The notes beneath the pieces were generated by a model, which worked only from the letters and a program-made list of their open reading frames with translations, made no database searches and had not been told where the DNA came from. Below are positions 1 through 6,305 of a DNA stretch of 9,249 nucleotides, one piece after another; positions within the stretch are counted from its first letter, which is position 1; each line of letters starts with the position of its first letter. The stretch spans positions 50,184 through 59,432 of the forward strand of contig DBPP01000033.1 of assembly GCA_002305575.1 (NCBI GenBank), read 5' to 3'. A program made the position numbers and the translations under genes. The DNA is from Ruminococcaceae bacterium UBA1417 (GTDB lineage: Bacteria > Bacillota > Clostridia > Oscillospirales > Acutalibacteraceae).

Positions 1-2205
1 TCCGTGGACGGCGACCCCCCGGCTGCCTACCGATACACCGAGGCGCGCATGAGCAAGCTTTCGGTCGAAATGCTGCGGGACATCGACAAGGACACCGTCG
101 ATTTCTCCCCGAACTACGACGACCGTCTCAAGGAGCCGAATGTGCTCCCCTCCCATTTTCCGAATATTCTCGTCAACGGCTCCACCGGCATTGCGGTCGG
201 CATGGCGACGAACATCCCGCCGCACAACATGGGCGAGGTGCTCGACGGCGTCTGCGCGATGGTGGATAATCCCGACATCACGCTTGAAGGCCTGATGCAG
301 TACATCCAGGGACCGGATTTTCCGACCGGCGGCATCATCATGGGCCGCGCCGGCATCCGCGCCGCCTACGGCACGGGCCGCGGCAAAATCCACGTGCGCG
401 CCCGCGCTGAAATCGTCGAAAAGCCGAACGGCCGGTTCCAGATCGTCGTTTCCGAGCTGCCGTATCAGGTCAACAAGGCGCGTCTGATCGAGAGCATCGC
501 CGATCTCGTCAAAGAAAAGCGGCTCGATGGCATTTCGAACATCGACGACCACTCGGACCGCAACGGCATGCACATTGTCATCGACGTCAAGCGCGACGCT
601 TCGCCGCAGATCGTGCTCAACAACCTGTATTCGCTCACGCAGATGCAGATCACCTTCGGCGTCATCATGCTCGCCATTGTAGACGGCCAGCCGAAAACGC
701 TGACGCTCAGGCAGATCCTGCAGGAATACATCCGGTTCCAGAGCGACGTCGTGCTGCGCCGCACACAGTACGACCTGAAAAAGGCACAGGAGCGCGCCCA
801 CATTCTGGACGGCCTGATGATCGCGCTCGACTTCATTGACGAGGTGATCGCGATTCTGCGCAACTCCAAGTCGATTCCCGAAGGCAAGGAAGCGCTGATG
901 GCGCGGTTTGGGCTCGACGACGTGCAGGCGCAGGCCATTGTGCAGATGCGTCTCGGCCAGCTCACCGGCCTCGAGCGCACGAAGATCGAGGAGGAGCTCG
1001 CCGCACTGCGCCTGAAGATCGCCGATTACATCGACATTGTCGGCAGTGAAGCGCGCCGTTTCGCCATCATCAAGGACGAAGCGCTCGAAATGAAAAAGAA
1101 ATTCAGCGACGAGCGCCGCACGGAAATCGCGGCGATCAGCGGCGAAATGGATGTCGAGGACCTGATCCCGAACGAAGGCTGCGTCGTCACGCTGACCAAC
1201 TTCGGCTATGCGAAGCGCCAGTCGCTCGATACGTACCGCACGCAGCGCCGTGGCGGCCGCGGCATCTCCGGCATGACGCGCCGCGAAGAGGACGTCGTGA
1301 CCGAGCTCTTCACGGCCAACAGCCACGATTACATGCTCTTCTTCTCGGACTGCGGCCGCGTGTACCGGCTCAAGTGCTATGAGATTCCGGAGGGTTCCCG
1401 CACAAGCCGCGGCATCAATATTGCAAACCTGTTGCCGCTGCAGCCCGAGGAGCACATCACGTCGATGATCCGTGTGGAGCAGTTCGACGCGGATCGCTAC
1501 CTCGTGATGGTCACAAAGAACGCGGTGATCAAGCGCGTGCGTCTCTCAGCGTTCGCAAACGTGCGCAAAAACGGCCTGATCGCCATCGACCTCGCCGAGG
1601 ATGACGCGCTCAGCTGGGTGCGCGTCACGAGCGGCAACGACGAGCTGCTCGTCGCAACGCGGCTGGGCAAAGCGATTCGCTTCCATGAAAGCGACGTGCG
1701 CGAGATGGGCCGGCAGGCCCGCGGCGTGCGCGCCATCCGGCTGCTCGGCGACGACGTGGTGGTCGGCATGAGCGTCCTGCGCGAAAACGGCCTGGTGCTC
1801 ACAGTCTCCGAAACCGGCTATGGCCGCCTTTCGGAAATCGAGGATTACCGCATGCAGCACCGCGGCGGCAAGGGCATCCTGAATTACCACGTCGAAAAGT
1901 ACGGCAATATCGCGGCCATCAAGGTGGTCGATTTCGACGACGACATCATCCTGATCTCCGACGACGGCATCATCATCCGCATTGAAGCGCAGTCTGTGCG
2001 CGTGTGCGCGCGGCCGAGCAAGGGCGTGCGCGTGATGAAGCTCGCCGAAGGCAGCCGCGTGATCACCATGGCGCGTGTCCCGCACGACGACGAGGAGGAA
2101 ATCTCCGCCGTAGAGGACGACGGCACGGCCGAAGAAGGTTTGAACGACGACGTCGTGGACGACGGTACGGACGAGACCGACGCGATGCAGGAAGACGAAG
2201 AATAA
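1..2205 (+). CDS. gyrA: DNA gyrase subunit A, C-terminal part (5' end outside window)
   Basis: GyrA is the breakage-reunion subunit of DNA gyrase (A2B2), which introduces negative supercoils. The reading frame is open from base 1 and ends in TAA at 2203-2205, giving 734 codons. About the first 110 residues, including the quinolone-resistance region, lie upstream of the window. The fragment opens with SVDGDPPAAYRYTEAR; codon 12 (bases 34-36) is the catalytic tyrosine, equivalent to E. coli Tyr122. The tower and coiled-coil region follows. The C-terminal beta-pinwheel starts near the GyrA-box QRRGGRG at 1243-1263, which marks gyrase rather than topoisomerase IV ParC. A second, degenerate box (HRGGKG) lies near 1858-1875. 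The last ~40 residues are strongly acidic, like the regulatory tail of several GyrA proteins. The full protein would be about 845 residues, normal for the family. Identity is essentially certain. Confidence 0.98.
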   Translation, partial: SVDGDPPAAYRYTEARMSKLSVEMLRDIDKDTVDFSPNYDDRLKEPNVLPSHFPNILVNGSTGIAVGMATNIPPHNMGEVLDGVCAMVDNPDITLEGLMQYIQGPDFPTGGIIMGRAGIRAAYGTGRGKIHVRARAEIVEKPNGRFQIVVSELPYQVNKARLIESIADLVKEKRLDGISNIDDHSDRNGMHIVIDVKRDASPQIVLNNLYSLTQMQITFGVIMLAIVDGQPKTLTLRQILQEYIRFQSDVVLRRTQYDLKKAQERAHILDGLMIALDFIDEVIAILRNSKSIPEGKEALMARFGLDDVQAQAIVQMRLGQLTGLERTKIEEELAALRLKIADYIDIVGSEARRFAIIKDEALEMKKKFSDERRTEIAAISGEMDVEDLIPNEGCVVTLTNFGYAKRQSLDTYRTQRRGGRGISGMTRREEDVVTELFTANSHDYMLFFSDCGRVYRLKCYEIPEGSRTSRGINIANLLPLQPEEHITSMIRVEQFDADRYLVMVTKNAVIKRVRLSAFANVRKNGLIAIDLAEDDALSWVRVTSGNDELLVATRLGKAIRFHESDVREMGRQARGVRAIRLLGDDVVVGMSVLRENGLVLTVSETGYGRLSEIEDYRMQHRGGKGILNYHVEKYGNIAAIKVVDFDDDIILISDDGIIIRIEAQSVRVCARPSKGVRVMKLAEGSRVITMARVPHDDEEEISAVEDDGTAEEGLNDDVVDDGTDETDAMQEDEE

Positions 2206-2210
2206 TGCGC

Positions 2211-2241
2211 AAAAGGGGCTGCCTTCCACAGCCCCTTTTTT
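2211..2241 (+). terminator. Intrinsic terminator of gyrA
   Basis: A perfect 11-bp stem (AAAAGGGGCTG at 2211-2221 with CAGCCCCTTTT at 2229-2239) encloses a 7-nt loop and runs directly into a T-tract, 5 nt after the gyrA stop. The following gene's ribosome site begins at 2244, so the hairpin also sits in what could be that gene's leader. Confidence 0.93.
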
Positions 2242-2257
2242 ACAGGAGGAGACGCAT

Positions 2258-2617
2258 ATGGATCAGATCCGCAATTTTAAAACGACGCCGCTCGGCACGT
2301 TTCCACACTGCCACGACGGCCGCGGCACGCTCGACTTTACCGAGCTTTTTACGGGTGCGGATTTTGCTGCGGACATCCGGTTTTTCCATCACACGGTGTT
2401 GCCGCCGGAAACGTCGATCGGCCTGCACACGCACGGGAACGACCAGGAAATCTACATCGTGCTGGCCGGTACGGGCCGCATGCATCTCGACGGCGAGACG
2501 TATCCCGTCGGCCCCGGCGATGTGATCGTGAACCGGCCGTTCGGCACGCACGGCATCGAAAACACGGGCGCCGAACGCCTCGAGCTGCTCGTCTTTGAGG
2601 TCGGCTGCGCCGAATAA
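2258..2617 (+). CDS. Small single-domain cupin protein
   Basis: This 119-residue protein is a one-domain beta-barrel cupin, presumably cytoplasmic because no signal peptide is visible. Cupin motif 1 is GLHTHGNDQEIYIVLAG at residues 55-71, with putative metal ligands His57, His59 and Glu64. Motif 2 is GDVIVNRPFGTHGIEN at residues 87-102, with the fourth ligand His98. All four usual ligands are present, so metal binding is likely. Substrate and reaction cannot be told from sequence, since small cupins include isomerases, dioxygenases, sugar-binding proteins and polyketide-cyclase-like proteins. The start is set by AGGAGG at 2244-2249, 8 nt before ATG. The gene begins 17 nt after the gyrA terminator T-tract with no room for a separate promoter, so it is probably expressed by read-through from gyrA. 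The NTP pyrophosphatase gene follows after 50 nt. Confidence 0.9.
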   Translation: MDQIRNFKTTPLGTFPHCHDGRGTLDFTELFTGADFAADIRFFHHTVLPPETSIGLHTHGNDQEIYIVLAGTGRMHLDGETYPVGPGDVIVNRPFGTHGIENTGAERLELLVFEVGCAE

Positions 2618-2667
2618 AGGTACATAGCCATTCTGGATGTATCCTCGCATTGGAAAGGACGCTGGGT

Positions 2668-2973
2668 ATGAATTATCATAAGCTGGTAAGAGATAGAATA
2701 CCTGAAATTATGGAAGCGCAGGGAAAAAAGCCGATCATTCAAGTGATGGATGATCAAGCGTATCGGATCGCCCTGGAGAAAAAATTGGAGGAGGAAGTTG
2801 CGGAGTATCAAGAAAGCAAAGAAATAGAGGAAATCGCCGATGTTTTGGAAGTCCTCTACGCTTTGTGCGAAGCACAAGGGTATTCTGTCGATGCACTGAT
2901 GAGGGTCTATGAAAAGAAGCACATGGAGCGCGGCGGCTTTTCAAAGAAGCTTTTCCTGATACGAGATGAATAA
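2668..2973 (+). CDS. MazG-like all-alpha NTP pyrophosphatase (phosphoribosyl-ATP pyrophosphohydrolase-like, COG4997 type)
   Basis: This 101-residue protein belongs by pattern to the all-alpha NTP-pyrophosphatase superfamily, which hydrolyses nucleoside triphosphates to monophosphate and pyrophosphate, often as house-cleaning of damaged nucleotides. It begins MNYHKLVRDRIPEIMEAQGK, the characteristic opening of the small COG4997-type proteins. The magnesium-binding signature is visible as E42-E43-x-x-E46 in one helix and E55-x-x-D58 in the next. I chose ATG at 2668 because GGAAAGGA (2652-2659) sits 8 nt upstream; a TTG at 2650 would overlap that ribosome site. The exact substrate is unknown. 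It is not a canonical HisE, since no histidine genes are nearby. Base composition is unusual: I count about 47% GC over 2701-2940, against about 58-73% in the gyrA lines I counted, which suggests later acquisition or a different history. Confidence 0.87.
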   Translation: MNYHKLVRDRIPEIMEAQGKKPIIQVMDDQAYRIALEKKLEEEVAEYQESKEIEEIADVLEVLYALCEAQGYSVDALMRVYEKKHMERGGFSKKLFLIRDE

Positions 2974-3006
2974 ACGCAAACGAACCACAACTTTGATACA
3001 AAAACC

Positions 3007-3049
3007 AACTGGGGACACCTTCTTTGCAGAGGGTGTCCCCAGTTTTTCT
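3007..3049. terminator. Long bidirectional intrinsic terminator between convergent genes
   Basis: A 17-bp stem pairs 3007-3023 with 3028-3044, contains one G-U pair, and is closed by the tetraloop TTGC. It is followed by TTTTTCTTTTT on the + strand. On the - strand the stem is followed by GGTTTTTG, so it can end both the rightward NTP pyrophosphatase transcript and the leftward ACT/MBL transcript, whose stop is at 3061-3063. The core GGGGACACC / GGTGTCCCC resembles dispersed palindromes seen in other genomes. Confidence 0.93.
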
Positions 3050-3060
3050 TTTTATCAAGT

Positions 3061-4488
3061 TTATTTGCCGGTCGGCTCCATCATGACGCCGTGGCCGCAA
3101 CAGTATGTGTAAATTTTCGGGTCAAACCTCGCCTGGAGCGCAAGACGTTCTTCCGTGGCCCGCGCGGAGTCGGTGTTTACGCTCGTCAAAAGATACGGTG
3201 CGAGGCGGTTAAATGCGTCCTGCTCCTTCGAAAAACCGGCGATGTTCACAACGATGTCGCCGCTGAAAACAAGCTTGTTTTTTTCATCGACAATCGCCAC
3301 CTCGCCGCGCGCGTGGCCGCCGTTGCCGGCATAGACGTCGAGATGCAGCCCGTGAAAGGTAAACCCGCAGATGAAGGCGATCGGCTTATCCTCCTTCGGC
3401 TCGCCGAGCGCGCGAATTGTGCTCATGCTGGGCGGACAGTATTTCGTCAGCAGCTTGCTGATGCGGTTGTATGGCGCGTGAAGCTTATTCTGCTCGCGAA
3501 AGTTCGGCAAGCTGTTGTTTTCAAGCGCAAAGTTGAGCCGGCCATCATTGCTGACGTATACGTCGGGGAAGAGGTACAGCAGCCCGCAGTGGTCGATGTC
3601 CGGGTGCGACGGCAGAATCGCCTTCTCCATCCGGTCGAAATCCGGGAATATTCTGTGCAGGATCTCAAGCATTTCGGTCGCGTAGCAGGCAAATCCGCAG
3701 TCGACGAACAGCAGCGCGCCGTCTTTTTCGAGGATAAACGTGTTGCTGCCGCAGGGCGGCTCGATCATGTGCAGTGTCCAGCCGTCCAGCAAAGGGCGCC
3801 GGTACGTTTTGGCGCAGAAATTTTCGCCCTTGTACCGCTTGAGCATCTCTGCAAACCGGCCGATGTAGGAAAACGTCTGGTGCGGCGATTTGCCCCGGTC
3901 GTCCAACAGCTGCATGATCAGGTTGGAATCGGAGATCAACGCGCTTTGGGCGCTTTTATCGAGGTTTAGAAGCGCGGTGAGCTGGTTGGCAAACGACAGG
4001 TAAAAGACCGTATTGTCGAGTATTTTCTGGCTTTTATCGTAATTCAGGACGCGGACCGGGCACAGCTTGGCAGCTTCGTCCAGAAATTTTTTGATTTTTT
4101 CGGGATCCCGAAAATGAATGCCGATTTTAAATGTCTGGTCCGCGTCATCGCTGCTCTGCCCGTTGATGTACGGGATATTGAAGTGGTAGCGATCGATCAG
4201 CTCCAGGATGGGCACCACGGCGTACGGCACGTTCGGCAGCCGGAGTTCGATCAGGATGGTCTGGCCGGGCGAGACGTTATCCGAAATGTAGCCGACGGCG
4301 CGCAGGGCTTCGGAAATCTGATTCAACTGTTTTTCAGTGGCGGACACTTCAATAAACAGCGTATGCAGGTCGATGGCCCGGTTGTAGCTGACGCGCGTGA
4401 TGTTGCCGCCGGCGATCGCGATGATCCGGCTGGCCTTCAAAAAAGCGCCGGACTGATCCGGCATATGCGTAATAAATGTTTTTTTCAT
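3061..4488 (-). CDS. ACT-domain / metallo-beta-lactamase-fold fusion protein
   Basis: This 475-residue, apparently cytoplasmic protein has an unusual order of domains. Residues ~1-70 look like an ACT ligand-binding domain (TFITHMPDQSGAFLKASRII). Residues ~76-150 look like a second ACT-type unit. A helical linker of unknown type spans ~155-235. A metallo-beta-lactamase-fold domain fills ~236-475. Its metal motifs are H295-P-D297-I-D299-H300, H392 (GNGGHARGE), D411 (FSGD) and H466 (CCGHG). The common second His of HxHxDH is Asp297 here; flavodiiron proteins carry an acidic residue at that position. ACT domains usually sense amino acids or other small ligands, so a ligand-controlled hydrolase is a reasonable inference; the substrate is unknown. 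ATG at 4488 is chosen over an upstream in-frame ATG at 4536 because GAGGA lies 4 nt before it and homology-like sequence begins there. It follows carD after 82 nt and may be co-transcribed with it; a weak promoter-like sequence (TTGCTA, 17 bp, TATGTA) lies in that gap. Confidence 0.87.
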   Translation of the reverse strand: MKKTFITHMPDQSGAFLKASRIIAIAGGNITRVSYNRAIDLHTLFIEVSATEKQLNQISEALRAVGYISDNVSPGQTILIELRLPNVPYAVVPILELIDRYHFNIPYINGQSSDDADQTFKIGIHFRDPEKIKKFLDEAAKLCPVRVLNYDKSQKILDNTVFYLSFANQLTALLNLDKSAQSALISDSNLIMQLLDDRGKSPHQTFSYIGRFAEMLKRYKGENFCAKTYRRPLLDGWTLHMIEPPCGSNTFILEKDGALLFVDCGFACYATEMLEILHRIFPDFDRMEKAILPSHPDIDHCGLLYLFPDVYVSNDGRLNFALENNSLPNFREQNKLHAPYNRISKLLTKYCPPSMSTIRALGEPKEDKPIAFICGFTFHGLHLDVYAGNGGHARGEVAIVDEKNKLVFSGDIVVNIAGFSKEQDAFNRLAPYLLTSVNTDSARATEERLALQARFDPKIYTYCCGHGVMMEPTGK

Positions 4489-4570
4489 CGTGTCCTCGGC
4501 TCCCGTGTGAATTCTTCTCCGCAATATACATACCACATTTTCGTTGTTTTAGCAATACACGGGGTGCAAT

Positions 4571-5092
4571 TTACACCGATTCTTTTTCCGCGGCTTCAAG
4601 CCGGTGTGTGATGAAAAGCGGGACCTCTTCGGGGCGAATGTGCAGCACGTAGGCAAATTCCTCGTGCAGCAGCTTTTGTGCGCGCTCGAGAATCTGCTCG
4701 TCGGCCGCGTGAAATTTTCGGCCCGAGGCTTTCAGCGCTTCGCGGCGCAAAAACAGCGTGCGAATGAGCAAGGCAATCGTTCGGCGGTCGCCCTGTTGTA
4801 AAATTTCGCCGTACTGCGCCTTGCGATCCGCGTCGTTTTCCACCCAGTCGAGCGTATCGCTCTGCAGGGAATCGATCAGCGCGCGGATCTCCGCGGCGGA
4901 GAGGATACGCCGCATTTTTCCCACCAGCTTTTCGTTTGCACAGGGCACGTAAATCGTCGATTTTCCGTCAAATACGGGCTTCAGCGCATAATAAAGCAGT
5001 TTTTCCTTGCCAACCTTTCGTTCACAGATCTCCGTGACGGTGCAGACGCTCTGCCCGCCGTACAATACCGTGTCATTCACTTGAACCATCAT
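4571..5092 (-). CDS. CarD-family transcriptional regulator (CarD/CdnL/TRCF N-terminal-like)
   Basis: This 173-residue protein matches the Firmicutes form of CarD, which binds the RNA polymerase beta subunit through an N-terminal Tudor-like domain and stabilises open promoter complexes through a C-terminal helical domain. The Tudor-like part covers residues ~1-60 (NDTVLYGGQSVCTVTEI and YYALKPVFDGKSTIYVP). The helical part, ~62-165, includes Trp83 in LDWVENDADR, the probable counterpart of the tryptophan that wedges into the upstream edge of the transcription bubble. GDRRTIALLIRTLFLRRE and LLHEEFAYVLHI are typical of clostridial members. Two ATGs are adjacent; the first (5092) lies 7 nt from the GGAG of AAAGGAG (5106-5100), so it is preferred, though the second is possible. 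Upstream lie a consensus promoter, a palindrome over the start site and a leader hairpin, so expression is likely tightly controlled. The ACT/MBL gene lies downstream on the same strand. Confidence 0.9.
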   Translation of the reverse strand: MMVQVNDTVLYGGQSVCTVTEICERKVGKEKLLYYALKPVFDGKSTIYVPCANEKLVGKMRRILSAAEIRALIDSLQSDTLDWVENDADRKAQYGEILQQGDRRTIALLIRTLFLRREALKASGRKFHAADEQILERAQKLLHEEFAYVLHIRPEEVPLFITHRLEAAEKESV

Positions 5093-5118
5093 CCGTCTGC
5101 TCCTTTCCACAATGAAAA

Positions 5119-5159
5119 TGGTTTTCTCGCAACAGGACTTACGTTTTGCGAGAAAACCA
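5119..5159 (-). promoter_or_regulatory. Perfect 14-bp inverted repeat in the carD leader (attenuator- or operator-like)
   Basis: TGGTTTTCTCGCAA at 5119-5132 is the exact reverse complement of TTGCGAGAAAACCA at 5146-5159, with a 13-nt spacer. From the predicted start near 5169 it occupies about +11 to +51 of the leader, ending 12 nt before the ribosome site. On the transcribed (-) strand the second arm is followed by TTTTCATT, so the RNA could form a terminator-like hairpin. A DNA operator is the alternative. Confidence 0.7.
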
Positions 5160-5163
5160 CATG

Positions 5164-5176
5164 TTGTATGATACAA
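5164..5176. promoter_or_regulatory. Palindrome over the carD transcription start (operator candidate)
   Basis: TTGTATGATACAA is a perfect 6-1-6 palindrome covering the last base of the carD -10 element and the predicted start near 5169. Its half-sites TTGTA/TACAA are the same as those at the isomerase promoter (8879-8890), with one more base of spacing. The shape suits a GntR- or AraR-type dimeric repressor; the binding protein is inferred, not shown. Confidence 0.5.
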
Positions 5177-5204
5177 TTATAGCACAAATTGGCAGTAAAT
5201 TCAA
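5176..5204 (-). promoter_or_regulatory. Sigma-A promoter of carD
   Basis: Read on the - strand, -35 TTGAAT (5204-5199), a 17-bp spacer and a perfect -10 TATAAT (5181-5176). Predicted start is near 5169, giving a leader of about 75 nt before the ATG at 5092. Confidence 0.85.
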
Positions 5205-5223
5205 ATAGAAATTTGGCGTCAAA

Positions 5224-5557
5224 CGGCGACGCGCCGCAGTAAAGTCGCGTGGCGCGCGTGCGGGCACGCGCTTTGCGTGGAGAAGGAAAAGCACTTTGTG
5301 GTCGCGTCCTCTGGTTTCCCGGCGGCGACGTGCCGCAGCGAAGTTGCGTGGCGGGCGTGCGGGCACGCGCTTTGCGTGGAGAAGGAAAAGCATTTTGTGG
5401 TCGCGGCCTCTGGTTTTTCCGGCGGGACGTGCGCAGCGAAGTCACGGACGGCGACGCGCCGCAGCGAAGAGGCGTAGCGCGCGTGCGGGTACGCGCTTTG
5501 CGTGGAGAAGGAAAAGCACTTTGTGGTCGCGGTATTTGGTTTTTCCGGCGGCGACGT
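5224..5557 (+). repeat. Tandem array A of a ~100-bp GC-rich repeat (three full and two partial units)
   Basis: Full units are at 5224-5322 (99 bp), 5323-5422 (100 bp) and 5449-5548 (100 bp). A shortened, damaged unit lies at 5423-5448 and a stub of the next at 5549-5557. Each unit begins CGGCGACG(C/T)GCCGCAG, carries a hairpin-forming GCGTGCGGGCACGCGC block (last unit has one change), then CTTTGCGTGGAGAAGGAAAA, then TTGTGGTCGCG, and ends in CCGG. The first two units differ by about seven substitutions and a short indel. Open frames across the array carry repeated low-complexity translations without ribosome sites, so I treat it as non-coding. It fills the gap between the NUDIX stop and the carD promoter and is related to array B at 8956-9249, which runs in the opposite orientation. 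Confidence 0.92.
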
Positions 5558-5574
5558 GATCCGCCGGCGCAGGC

Positions 5575-6120
5575 TTACAGCTTGCCGGCTTTTACGAGCG
5601 CGGCGGTCTTCAAAATACCCACCTGTGTTTTGGAATCGGGGATTTCGTTTTGCAGGACCATTTCCACAGCCTTTTCAAGCGGAATGCGTTCCACCTCGAG
5701 AAATTCGTCGTCGTCGAGGTGCTGTTCGCCTTTTTCGGCGACACGGCAGGCCCACATGCGGATGATTTCGCCGCAATAGCCCGGAGAGGGATAGAGATTG
5801 CCGAGGGAAATATACTGTTCACCGCGGGTGCCGGTTTCCTCCATCAGCTCGCGTTGCACGGCTTCGAAGGGGTCCTCCCCTTTTTCGAGCTTGCCGGCCG
5901 GCAGCTCCAGCAGAACCTCCTTGTACGGGTAACGGAACTGGCGCACGAACAGCAGCTCGTTTTTTTCATTCAGTGCCGCTACGCAAACGCCGCCGTTGTG
6001 GCAGACAACTTCGCGGTACGCTGTGTTGCCGTTTTCCAGCTCCACTTCATCGAGCAGGACCTTGATGATTTTTCCCTCAAATTTCGTCTCGCTGGCGCGC
6101 GTTTCTTCAAAAAGCTTCAT
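5575..6120 (-). CDS. NUDIX hydrolase, ADP-ribose pyrophosphatase type
   Basis: This 181-residue protein resembles NudF/YqkG-type ADP-ribose pyrophosphatases, which split ADP-ribose into AMP and ribose-5-phosphate. The complete Nudix box is at residues 76-98: G76, E82, R90-E91, E94-E95 and G97, in the spacing Gx5Ex7RExxEExG. The N-terminal part (residues ~1-45, including VELENGNTAYREVV) gives the beta-sheet that mediates dimerisation in this subfamily, and FVRQFRYPYKEVLLELPAGK just before the box is typical of it. The start at 6120 is chosen over upstream in-frame ATGs because AAAGGA lies 8 nt before it and the predicted transcript begins near 6166, downstream of those ATGs. It has its own promoter and is transcribed away from the lipoprotein gene. 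No clear terminator was found; array A follows immediately. Substrate within the ADP-sugar group is not certain. Confidence 0.92.
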   Translation of the reverse strand: MKLFEETRASETKFEGKIIKVLLDEVELENGNTAYREVVCHNGGVCVAALNEKNELLFVRQFRYPYKEVLLELPAGKLEKGEDPFEAVQRELMEETGTRGEQYISLGNLYPSPGYCGEIIRMWACRVAEKGEQHLDDDEFLEVERIPLEKAVEMVLQNEIPDSKTQVGILKTAALVKAGKL

Positions 6121-6172
6121 GGCACATTTCCTTTCCGAGCGTTTTTCCGATGCTTTCTTCTGTGTTGATTTC

Positions 6173-6201
6173 ATTATATAAACATTTTTTGAATTTCGCA
6201 A
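6173..6201 (-). promoter_or_regulatory. Sigma-A promoter of the NUDIX gene
   Basis: On the - strand, -35 TTGCGA (6201-6196), 17-bp spacer, perfect -10 TATAAT (6178-6173); start near 6166. A small inverted repeat CGCAA-GGAT-TTGCG (6197-6210) overlaps the -35 and could be a binding site, but it is short. Confidence 0.75.
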
Positions 6202-6305
6202 GGATTTGCGCCGATTCTCTTGCATATTTTCCGCCGTTGTGGTAACCTATGGGTACTTGGTTTACATAATGAAATTAAATTTCCACCGGAGAAAGGATGT
6301 TGAAT

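Noticed and set aside
1546..2229. 227-codon - strand frame opposite gyrA
   Set aside because: Shadow of the gyrA C-terminal region; composition is His/Asp/Ala-rich and no start signal is visible.
3091..3969. 292-codon open frame on + strand opposite the ACT/MBL gene
   Set aside because: No ribosome site or motif; the opposite strand encodes clear metallo-beta-lactamase motifs over the same bases.
5089..5445. 118-codon - strand frame (and others) across array A with repeated SPRKARART-like peptides
   Set aside because: The repeats come from the DNA repeat, there is no ribosome site, and the related array B has a 101-bp period that breaks any frame.
5224..5557. CRISPR array
   Set aside because: Units are ~100 bp and directly abutting with no unique spacers, and no cas genes are present.
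5545..5567. Hairpin CCGGCGG/CCGCCGG as terminator of the NUDIX gene
   Set aside because: Neither strand has a T-tract after the stem; it mostly reflects the repeat-unit edge.
6241..6290. Promoter for the lipoprotein gene
   Set aside because: A CATAAT at 6265-6270 has no acceptable -35 at 16-18 bp, so I do not call one.
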